This document shows positions 57,074-64,000 of a stretch of 64,000 bases of DNA, piece by piece. Numbering within the stretch: position 1 is the first letter of the stretch; each line of letters begins with the position of its first letter. A program made the translations under genes and the position numbers. This DNA is from Candidatus Eremiobacterota bacterium. Lineage in GTDB: Bacteria; Vulcanimicrobiota; Vulcanimicrobiia; Vulcanimicrobiales; Vulcanimicrobiaceae. Below the pieces are notes generated by a model. The model saw nothing but the letters and a program-made list of their open reading frames with translations. It searched no databases and had not been told where the DNA came from. Where the stretch lies: assembly GCA_019240525.1 (NCBI GenBank), contig JAFAYE010000001.1:1213300-1277299 (forward strand), given 5' to 3'.

Positions 57074-58570
57074 CTATCGGCCGAGCACGCGCCCGTACCA
57101 CGATTCGAGATCGTCGTGAAAGCGCGCAAGAGCATCCGGGTGCAGGTAGACCATGTGCCCGGATTCATAGAAGCCGTAAGTGATGTTCTGCTGCAGCTGC
57201 GATGGGATCGTCAGATGGTTCAGCGTATAGACGGTCGCCCAGAACGGCGTCGCGAAGTCGTAGTAGCCATTCGCTGAAAAGACGCGAAGATTCGGATCGA
57301 AGACCATCGCCGAGGCGAGATCCTGCGCGGTGTTAAGTGGTACGGCGCCGTTATGCTTCCAATCCCATTCGCGGAAAAGGTTCGTGATCGGCCGATAGAT
57401 CAGTCCCGTGTGGTAGCCCAGCACTTGACGCATGTAGTAGTTACCGGTCGCCACGAAGGCGGCGTCGATTGCCGAATCGGTCGGATCGAAGTCGGGGCGG
57501 TCGCCGAGCCGATCGAGATTGTACGACGTGTAGCGCGCGTCGTAGCGCCCGACCGCCACGCCGCTGTCGCGAAAGAGTTGCGTTTCGTAGCGCCAGTAGG
57601 GAACGCGAAGGTTCGACTCGCGGATATAACTCTCCGAAAGCCCGGTATATTGATGGAGTTTCGACGCGACGTCGTTGTAGAGGCTCGGCGAAACTCGCGA
57701 TCCTTGCGCGAGAGCATTGAGATACTCGTGCATCGCAAAGTTTTCGACTTGCGGCAGCAACACGTCCAAGGTTGTTGACGGCCCGGGCAAGGCGTGGTGA
57801 TACCACGAGGCCGCGGCTTCGGTCGGAAGGTAGAGCGGAAACGCCCAATCGCCTCCTCCGATTGCGGTCGGAGTAAAGTTGATGCTCCAATCGAGCGAGA
57901 AATCGAGCACCGACGAGAGCAGGACGACGCCGTTGATGCCGATGCCCTGACGCTGCAGGTAGTTCACGAGCATCGCCGAGCGCGGCGTACCGTAGGATTC
58001 TCCGAACAAGAACTTTGGCGAGTTCCACCGGCCGTACGACGTGATATATCGCGAGACGAACTGCGCGAAGGCGTGCACGTCGGCGTCTGCTCCAAAAAAG
58101 TCGCTAGGCTTTCCTGGGCCGACAATTCTGCTGAAGCCCGTGTCGGGCGCGTCGACGAAGACTAAGTCGGTTCGGTCGAGCAGCGAATACTGGTTATCGA
58201 CCAGATTGAACGGCGCGTCGTGCGTCGCGGCCGCGTCTCCGACCTGCACCCGCATCGGGCCGACCGACCCCATGCGCAGCCAGATCGTGGAGCTCCCCGG
58301 GCCGCCGTTGTAGAGAAAGGTCACCGGACGCGATCGCGGATCGGCGCCGTCGACGGTGAATGCGGTGTAGAACATCCGCGACGTCGTGTCGCCTTTGTCG
58401 TTCTCGAGCGCGATCGTCCCGGCGCGTGCCGTGTAGGCGTAGGTCTTGCCGCTCAGCACGATCGAATGCTGTGTCACCGAATCGGAACCGTCGGCGGACG
58501 GCGGCTTTGCGGCCGGCGCCGGTCCGGCGGCAATCAACAGTGCCGCGGCCGCGACGAGCAGATTACGCAT
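57074..58570 (-). CDS. S10 family serine carboxypeptidase, copy 1
   Basis: A 498-aa exported peptidase. Signal peptide (MRNLLVAAAALLIAAGPAPA). The nucleophile is in FLFGESYGTPR, the oxyanion region YNGGPGSS lies upstream, the Asp is in FSANGYYDFATPF and the His in YESGHMVYLHP. S10 enzymes remove C-terminal residues at acid pH. The start codon lies inside the last 8 bp of the S10 copy-2 gene. The two are homologous over their whole length, so this is a tandem duplication. Confidence 0.95.
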   Translation of the reverse strand: MRNLLVAAAALLIAAGPAPAAKPPSADGSDSVTQHSIVLSGKTYAYTARAGTIALENDKGDTTSRMFYTAFTVDGADPRSRPVTFLYNGGPGSSTIWLRMGSVGPMRVQVGDAAATHDAPFNLVDNQYSLLDRTDLVFVDAPDTGFSRIVGPGKPSDFFGADADVHAFAQFVSRYITSYGRWNSPKFLFGESYGTPRSAMLVNYLQRQGIGINGVVLLSSVLDFSLDWSINFTPTAIGGGDWAFPLYLPTEAAASWYHHALPGPSTTLDVLLPQVENFAMHEYLNALAQGSRVSPSLYNDVASKLHQYTGLSESYIRESNLRVPYWRYETQLFRDSGVAVGRYDARYTSYNLDRLGDRPDFDPTDSAIDAAFVATGNYYMRQVLGYHTGLIYRPITNLFREWDWKHNGAVPLNTAQDLASAMVFDPNLRVFSANGYYDFATPFWATVYTLNHLTIPSQLQQNITYGFYESGHMVYLHPDALARFHDDLESWYGRVLGR

Positions 58571-60080
58571 GCGCGAGCACCTCACCATACCAGCGCTCCA
58601 AATCGTCGTGGAAACGCGCCAGAGCCTGCGGTTGAAGATAGACCATGTGCCCCGACTGATAGAAACCGTAGCTGATGTTGCGCTCAATCGCCGGCGCTAA
58701 ATACAGGTGCCCGAGCGCATAGACCGTTGCGAAGAACGGCGTGGCGAAGTCGTAGTATCCGTTGGCCGAGAAGACTTTCAAATTCGGATTATAGGTCATT
58801 GCTTGGGCAAGGTCCGGCGTCACGTTGAGGTTTTGATTGTCGGCCCCGTGTTTGAAGTCCCACGTTTGGCCGTCGGCGTAGATCAAATCGTAGATCTGAC
58901 CGCGATAGAGCAGGGGCGTCTTATACTGAAGCACTTGGCGCAGATAGTAGTTGCTCGTCGAAACGAAGGCCGAGTCGATCGCGGCGTCGGTCGCGTCCCA
59001 ATCGGGTGAGACTTCCGGCCGGTCGAGTACGTAGGTTTGAAAGCGCGTGTCGATCCGTCCAACCGTGACGCCGCGCTCGCGCATCAGCTCATTCTCGAAG
59101 CGGTCGTACGGAACGCGCAGGTTCGAATTACGGATGTACTGCTCGGAGAGGCCCGTATACTGGTGAAGCTTGGCTACGACGTCGTTGTAGCGATCCGGTG
59201 CAAGCTGCGCACCCTGCGCGAGCGCGTCGAGATACTCGCCCAAGGCAAAGCTCTCAACCGTAGCGAGCAGATTTCCGAGCGCCGGCGGATTGCTCAGCGC
59301 GTTATGGTACCAGGCCGTCGCGACTTCGGTCGGTAGATAGAGAACGTAGGCCCAATCACCGCCTCCGACCGGGGCGCCGTCGTTGTAGTCGATGTTCGAG
59401 TTGAGGAACGATGAGAGCAGCACCACGCCGTTGAGCGAAATTCCCTCGTCTTGGAGATACTTTGCCAATGCCGACGAGCGTGTCGTGCCGTACGACTCGC
59501 CGAAAAGAAATCGCGGTGAGTTCCAGCGATTGAAAGTGGTGATGTACCGCTGGATGAACTGGGCAAACGCGGCGACGTCCTCATCGACGCCCCAAAAGTC
59601 TTTCCGCGTTCCGGCGCCGATGAAGCGCCCGAATCCGCTGCCCGGCATATCGATGAAGACCAGATCGGTTCGATCGAGCAGCGAGTATGGATTCGAGGCG
59701 ATTCGGTATGGCGGTGGTCCGGTCAGGCGGCCTTGTGCGGTGACGACTCGGACCGGGCCGACGGAGCCCATGCGCAGCCACATCGTCGAACTGCCGGGGC
59801 CGCCATTGTAGAGAAAGGTTACGGCGCGCTTCGAGGGGCTCGCGCCGTCGAGCGTATACGCCGTATAAAAAACACGGGCCGTCGGCTGATCGTCGGCATT
59901 GCGCAAGGTAATCGTGCCGGCACGAGCCGTGTACGCGAGTCGCTGGCCGGCGAGCACGATTGTGTGATGGGTGACCGCATCGCTGGTCAGGGGCGGCGAG
60001 GGCGGCGATGCCGCCAAAGCGTTCGGGGGGGCGAGCGCAAAAATGAGGGCGGTCCAGAAAAGCGCGTACCGCGAGCTCAT
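58563..60080 (-). CDS. S10 family serine carboxypeptidase, copy 2
   Basis: A 505-aa paralogue of the downstream gene with the same catalytic set: GESYGTTR, NGYYDFATPFF and YQSGHMVYLQP. Signal peptide (MSSRYALFWTALIFALAPPN, then ALA). The start overlaps the padR stop by 4 nt (ATGA), so the peptidases are translated behind a PadR regulator that may control them. Confidence 0.95.
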   Translation of the reverse strand: MSSRYALFWTALIFALAPPNALAASPPSPPLTSDAVTHHTIVLAGQRLAYTARAGTITLRNADDQPTARVFYTAYTLDGASPSKRAVTFLYNGGPGSSTMWLRMGSVGPVRVVTAQGRLTGPPPYRIASNPYSLLDRTDLVFIDMPGSGFGRFIGAGTRKDFWGVDEDVAAFAQFIQRYITTFNRWNSPRFLFGESYGTTRSSALAKYLQDEGISLNGVVLLSSFLNSNIDYNDGAPVGGGDWAYVLYLPTEVATAWYHNALSNPPALGNLLATVESFALGEYLDALAQGAQLAPDRYNDVVAKLHQYTGLSEQYIRNSNLRVPYDRFENELMRERGVTVGRIDTRFQTYVLDRPEVSPDWDATDAAIDSAFVSTSNYYLRQVLQYKTPLLYRGQIYDLIYADGQTWDFKHGADNQNLNVTPDLAQAMTYNPNLKVFSANGYYDFATPFFATVYALGHLYLAPAIERNISYGFYQSGHMVYLQPQALARFHDDLERWYGEVLAHA

Positions 60081-60439
60081 CCGTATAATTCCGTTTTCAA
60101 GCGTGCAATCGCTCCGGCGACCGAGTCAAGATAGGGAAGCATCAAGCTCTTGATGCGCTTCAGCCGTTCGGCTCCCTCCTGCGTGATTGCGTAGACCCGC
60201 CGAGATCGCTTGGTCGGGTGCTCCCACGAGGCGGTGACGAACCCCCGCTCCTCGAGCCGCCGCAGCAACGGATAGATGGTGTTGGTGTTGACGGCGATCA
60301 AGTCGCCGCACAACGCTTCGATCTGCTGCATCAGTCCATAGCCATGATCGGGGCGCTGCTGGATCAGATGAAGGATCAGCGCGGGAAAAATCGTCTTGCT
60401 TTTGACCGGCCCGCGAATCAGCTCGTCGACGCGGTGCAC
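60077..60439 (-). CDS. PadR-family transcriptional regulator
   Basis: A 120-aa winged-helix repressor. HTH core: ILHLIQQRPDHGYGLMQQIE, then NTNTIYPLLRRLEERGFV. The terminal part supports dimerisation. It begins at GTG 60439, 2 bp after the fadD stop, and overlaps the S10 copy-2 start. PadR proteins usually repress their own operon and release on binding a small molecule; the signal is unknown here. Confidence 0.92.
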   Translation of the reverse strand: MHRVDELIRGPVKSKTIFPALILHLIQQRPDHGYGLMQQIEALCGDLIAVNTNTIYPLLRRLEERGFVTASWEHPTKRSRRVYAITQEGAERLKRIKSLMLPYLDSVAGAIARLKTELYG

Positions 60440-60441
60440 GG

Positions 60442-62244
60442 TCAGATCGAGGCGGCCGGCGAAATCTCGCCATACGCCTGCGCGATATCGCGCGCGTACC
60501 GCTCTTCGACGACGCGGCGCTTAATTTTCATCGAGGGTGAAAGCTCGCCGCTCTCGACGCTGAACTCTTGACTTACGACGATCACGCGCCGAATTTGTTC
60601 GTGGGTCGCCAATCCATGGGTCTGCTTGTGCACCTCATGCGAGATGAAAGCGCGAACGTCGTCGCGCTGCGCCAGCAACTCGGGCGACAGATCGTTCGAT
60701 AGGTTCAGCTCGACGCGCACGAGCGGCCAATTCGGCGATACGAGTGCGATCGGATAGGCGCGGCCGCTGCCGATCACCAGCGCGTGCGCCACGAATATGG
60801 AGCGTTTGATATTCGCCTCGATGCGCGCGGGCGATACCCATTTTCCGGTTCCGGTCTTGAAAATCTCGCGCTTCCGGTCGGTGATGCGCAAAAAGCCGGC
60901 CGCATCGATTTCGCCGACGTCGCCGGTGTGCAGCCAACCATCGACGATCGCCTCCGCGCTGGCCGCGGGGTCGCGATAGTATCCTTGCATCACGTTGCGT
61001 CCGCGAACCAAGACTTCGCCGTCGCCGGCGATGCGCACGTCGACGCCGGAGATCGGGCGCCCAACGGCCCCATACTCGTTCTGCGAAATCCGGCTTACCG
61101 AAACGACCGGCGAGGTTTCGGTGAGGCCGTAGCCCTGCATGATCGGAATGCCCAGCCCCAAGAACGTCATGGCGGTATCGATATGGAGCGGTGCGCTTCC
61201 GCTCGTGAGAAACTCGATGCGGTCGAGCCCAAGCGCGCGGCGAATCTTGGCAAGCACGAGCTTTTTTGCAACAGCGTATTCCAGGCCGGCCCGTGCGCCG
61301 CTACCGTCGCCGCGAGTCGTCGCCCAGGCGTGGCGCCGGCCCACGTCGAGCGCCCACGGCACGAGCCTGCCTCGCAGGCCACCGGCGCTGCGCGCCTGCC
61401 CTCGTATTCCCGCGAGCACGCGATCGAAGATCCGCGGCACCGCCGTCATCTCGACCGGTCGCACCTCGCGAAGATCGTTGAGCAGCTCGTTGGGGTCGTG
61501 GCAGATGAAATACCGAACCTTCGCGATGAGGTAGATATAGATAACGGTGTGCTCGTAAATGTGCGAGTACGGCAGTACCGATAGGACGTCGCGGCCCACC
61601 TCGATTCCCTCGAATCCGCACTCGAGCGAAACCTGCGCGTTAAAGCTGAGGTTATCGTGCGAAAGCATGACGCCTTTCGGCGACCCCGTCGTACCTGACG
61701 TGTAAATCAAGACGGCCAAATCATCGGGAAGCAAGGTCGCTTCATACGCCGCGGGCAGTGACGGCTGGGCCGCGCGCAGCGCGGCACCCCGAGCTTCGAA
61801 CGCCGCGAGCCCGTCGGGGCCTAGCGAGTCGAAACGCACGAGCGTTGCCGCCGGCGCGCCCGAGTCACCTACGCGTGCTGCCGTCGTTTCATTGTCGACG
61901 AAGAGCAGCTGCGCACCGGAATGCTCGAGAATGTAGCCGAGGTGATCGAGGGCCTGCGTCGGGTAGATCGGCACGACCACGCAGCCGGCAAAGAACGTCG
62001 CAAAATCGCAGACGATCCAATCGATGCAATTGTGCGCGATAAGCGCAACGCGATCTCCCGCGCCAAGACCGCTTCCCCGGATCGCGCACGCGACGTCGTA
62101 CACGCGTTGCAACAATCGCTCGCTCGACGTCGGCGTCCACGTGCCGCCAACTCGCTCGACGAGGACTTCATCGCGCGGTTGAGCCAGCGCTCGTCGGATT
62201 AGGCTCGGAAGCGTCTCTTTTGCGGGAAGCGCCGCGGACAGCAC
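60442..62244 (-). CDS. Long-chain acyl-CoA synthetase (AMP-binding)
   Basis: A 600-aa ANL-superfamily enzyme that activates fatty acids with ATP and CoA. Motifs: LIYTSGTTGSPKGVMLSH (A3), GYGLTETSPVVS (A5), WLHTGDVGEIDAAGFLRITD and KTGTGKWVSPARIE (A8). The lid region and the SPSMKIKRR end resemble FadD15-type synthetases. It is the first gene of fadD-padR-S10-S10. Specific chain length is not predictable. Confidence 0.94.
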   Translation of the reverse strand: MLSAALPAKETLPSLIRRALAQPRDEVLVERVGGTWTPTSSERLLQRVYDVACAIRGSGLGAGDRVALIAHNCIDWIVCDFATFFAGCVVVPIYPTQALDHLGYILEHSGAQLLFVDNETTAARVGDSGAPAATLVRFDSLGPDGLAAFEARGAALRAAQPSLPAAYEATLLPDDLAVLIYTSGTTGSPKGVMLSHDNLSFNAQVSLECGFEGIEVGRDVLSVLPYSHIYEHTVIYIYLIAKVRYFICHDPNELLNDLREVRPVEMTAVPRIFDRVLAGIRGQARSAGGLRGRLVPWALDVGRRHAWATTRGDGSGARAGLEYAVAKKLVLAKIRRALGLDRIEFLTSGSAPLHIDTAMTFLGLGIPIMQGYGLTETSPVVSVSRISQNEYGAVGRPISGVDVRIAGDGEVLVRGRNVMQGYYRDPAASAEAIVDGWLHTGDVGEIDAAGFLRITDRKREIFKTGTGKWVSPARIEANIKRSIFVAHALVIGSGRAYPIALVSPNWPLVRVELNLSNDLSPELLAQRDDVRAFISHEVHKQTHGLATHEQIRRVIVVSQEFSVESGELSPSMKIKRRVVEERYARDIAQAYGEISPAASI

Positions 62245-62309
62245 AGGTCAGCCCAATGCGCTTCGCTCACCGGCCTCCCCTGTTGGCACAGAACTTGCTT
62301 GACGCCGCT

Positions 62310-62945
62310 TTAGGGTTGGCGGAGATACGGACGGGCGCGCTCGAGCCGCGAATCGGTCATTCCCGCCACGTCGAGCAACTCGTCGAGCGTCGTGAAGCTT
62401 CCGTCGCGTTCGCGAAGCTCGACGATTCGGCGCGCGATCGCATCGCCGACTCCGGGGATGCGGGCAAGCGCCGCGGCATCGGAGAGGTTCACGTCGACGC
62501 TGGCCCGGGGCGGCGCGTTTCGTGAATGCCGACGACTGCGGCTATGGCGACGCGGGCCGTGGCGAGGCGAGCCGTTCGTCCGCGGTGACTCGCCGGCAAT
62601 CGGGACGTCGATTTCGTCGCCGTCGGCGGCCCGCTGCGCCAGATTGACTCCGGCAGCGTCGGCCGAGCTGTCGAAGCCTCCCGCCAGAGCGATCCCGCGC
62701 GCGTACCGATCGCCCGAGTGCAGATGATAGAGGCCCGGCCGTTTCACCGCGCCGGCAACATCGACGACGAGATCGTCGACGGGGTCGTGCGCAAGGGTGC
62801 GATGCGGCCGGTCGTTCGCCCCAGCGAAGGAACTTTGCGGCGCCGGCGTGACCGCCGACTGCGCGATCGGTGAGCGAGCAGAATGCGCCAGCATGAAAGC
62901 GCCCAGCGCAAGCACGGCGACGGCGAGAGCGATTCGAGGTATCAT
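62310..62945 (-). CDS. comEA: ComEA-like DNA-uptake protein (SLBB plus helix-hairpin-helix)
   Basis: A 211-aa protein. N-terminal membrane anchor (IALAVAVLALGAFMLA), SLBB domain (~60-115: VDVAGAVKRPGLYHLHSGDR and GVNLAQRAADGDEIDVP), a basic His/Arg/Ser-rich linker, and a C-terminal HhH pair (SVDVNLSDAAALARIPGVGD and SFTTLDELLDVAGM). ComEA binds incoming DNA in the periplasm during natural transformation. Divergent from leuS with 64 bp between starts. Confidence 0.9.
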   Translation of the reverse strand: MIPRIALAVAVLALGAFMLAHSARSPIAQSAVTPAPQSSFAGANDRPHRTLAHDPVDDLVVDVAGAVKRPGLYHLHSGDRYARGIALAGGFDSSADAAGVNLAQRAADGDEIDVPIAGESPRTNGSPRHGPRRHSRSRRHSRNAPPRASVDVNLSDAAALARIPGVGDAIARRIVELRERDGSFTTLDELLDVAGMTDSRLERARPYLRQP

Positions 62946-63009
62946 GGCCTTCTATCACGCGCGCGGCGCCGGCGAAAAGGGTAGCGCTCGCACGCGCAAA
63001 GCGTGTACG

Positions 63010-64000
63010 ATGCTGGCCATGTACGACTTTGCCGCCGTCGAGCGCAAGTGGCAACGGCGCTGGGCAGAGGAGCATCTTTATCGCGCGCCCGACGAGAGCG
63101 CGAAGCCGAAGTACTACGCCATGGAAATGCTTCCATATCCTTCGGGCGATCTTCACGTCGGACACGCCAAGAACTACACGCTGGGTGACAGCATCGCGCG
63201 TATGATGCGAATGCTCGGCTACAACGTGCTGCATCCGATGGGCTGGGACGCGTTCGGCCTGCCGGCCGAAAATGCGGCAATCGATCGTGGAATCGACCCC
63301 GCGGCCTGGACGGCAGAGAACATCCTCAATATGCGCCGGCAGATTCGCCTGATGGGGACGAGCTATGACTGGTCGCGGGAGATCGCGACGTGCGAACCCG
63401 AGTACTATCGCTGGAATCAATGGCTCTTTCTTCGGCTTTTCGAGAGCGGGCTGGCGTATAAGCGTGAAGCGCCGGTCAACTGGTGCCCGCACGATCGCAC
63501 CGTGCTCGCCAACGAGCAGGTCATCAACGGCCGCTGCTGGAGATGCGACCATCTCGTCGAACGGCGCAACCTTTCGCAATGGTTCTTGCGGATCACCGCG
63601 TACGCCGAGCGGCTGCTGCGCGACATCGATGGCTTGTCGGGCTGGCCGGAACGCACGCGGACGATGCAGCGCAACTGGATCGGCCGTAGCGAAGGCGCCA
63701 ACGTCAGCTTTGCCGTTTCCGGAACCGACGATCGCATCGAAGTCTTCACGACCCGGCTCGATACGCTCTACGGCGTCACGTTTCTCGCGGTCGCGCCCGA
63801 ACACCGCATCGTCGAATCGCTGCAACGCATCGTCGGCGCACCAGTCGCCGAGAAGATCCGAAACTTTGCGCTGAGCTTACAATCCAAATCCGAACTCGAG
63901 CGCACGAGTCTGATGGCCAAAGACGGCGTCTTTACCGGCGCGTGGGCGATTCATCCGCTCTCCGGCGAGCGCGTGCCGATTTGGCTGACGAACTACGTTC
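63010..64000 (+). CDS. leuS: Leucyl-tRNA synthetase, partial at window edge
   Basis: A class I aminoacyl-tRNA synthetase; the C-terminus lies beyond the window. MYDFAAVERKWQRRW at the start, the HIGH motif as HVGH in PYPSGDLHVGHAKNYTLGD, AFGLPAENAAI, and the zinc knuckle with CPHD and CWRC. The CP1 editing domain begins at VEVFTTRLDTLYGVT-like residues near 63740. ATG at 63010 is the longest canonical start; 63019 gives MYDF and fits the family equally. No SD for either. Confidence 0.97.
   Translation, partial: MLAMYDFAAVERKWQRRWAEEHLYRAPDESAKPKYYAMEMLPYPSGDLHVGHAKNYTLGDSIARMMRMLGYNVLHPMGWDAFGLPAENAAIDRGIDPAAWTAENILNMRRQIRLMGTSYDWSREIATCEPEYYRWNQWLFLRLFESGLAYKREAPVNWCPHDRTVLANEQVINGRCWRCDHLVERRNLSQWFLRITAYAERLLRDIDGLSGWPERTRTMQRNWIGRSEGANVSFAVSGTDDRIEVFTTRLDTLYGVTFLAVAPEHRIVESLQRIVGAPVAEKIRNFALSLQSKSELERTSLMAKDGVFTGAWAIHPLSGERVPIWLTNYV

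Overview
The window is about 60% or more GC, densely coded, and comes from a diderm bacterium: it carries two TonB-dependent receptors, exported lipoproteins with clear lipoboxes and a periplasmic di-heme cytochrome. GloVer-repeat and beta-propeller lipoproteins, many large LuxR/XRE-type STAND ATPases, paired S10 peptidases and CarboxypepD-fronted TonB receptors together resemble genomes of Candidatus Eremiobacterota (WPS-2/Vulcanimicrobiota). That placement is an inference from remembered gene content and was not tested by a search.

Layout. 1-6.5 kb: a TonB receptor cut by the left edge with a small membrane protein, a secreted 133-aa protein, an APC permease and a RoxA/CcpA-like di-heme cytochrome. 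6.8-17.4 kb: an accessory stretch with a GloVer-repeat lipoprotein, a LAL-type LuxR ATPase, a secreted protein, a decayed STAND-ATPase remnant, a beta-propeller lipoprotein, an XRE-STAND ATPase whose 3' end overlaps a selenocysteine tRNA, and small exported proteins. 17.4-29.9 kb: typA, an S9 peptidase, clpB, an RMND1/Sif2-like membrane protein, a second XRE-STAND ATPase with its own propeller lipoprotein, and a small lipoprotein. 30-37 kb: a minus-strand run of TonB receptor, flavin amine oxidase and selB. 37-41.2 kb: gabT-patA-aldehyde dehydrogenase, a putrescine-to-GABA-to-succinate-semialdehyde module. 41.2-46.2 kb: gyrA-trxA-selA-fpg on the minus strand. 46.3-51.6 kb: tsaE-tsaB-rimI-yqeK-rsfS, a 50-aa membrane protein, a class III aminotransferase and an mmsA-like dehydrogenase on the plus strand, mostly linked by 1-4 nt overlaps, facing a second APC permease. 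53-64 kb: a TPM-domain protein, a BNR-repeat protein, an operon fadD-padR-S10-S10, comEA and the start of leuS.

How the parts relate. Three of the four selenocysteine-insertion components (selA, selB and the tRNA-Sec gene) lie in the window at three separate places; selD and a convincing selenoprotein do not. Two amine/amino-acid catabolic modules (putrescine/GABA and an omega-amino acid plus semialdehyde route) bracket a housekeeping block of DNA gyrase, tRNA t6A and ribosome-silencing genes.

The main unexpected signals are: (1) each STAND-type regulator, and also the decayed copy, lies beside or close to a secreted propeller/repeat lipoprotein; (2) a frameshifted remnant of a third XRE-STAND paralogue; (3) patA and rsfS lack an ATG/GTG/TTG start where homology requires one, and each has an ATC about 6-7 nt after a purine-rich ribosome binding site; (4) the tRNA-Sec gene lies inside the tail of a coding gene.
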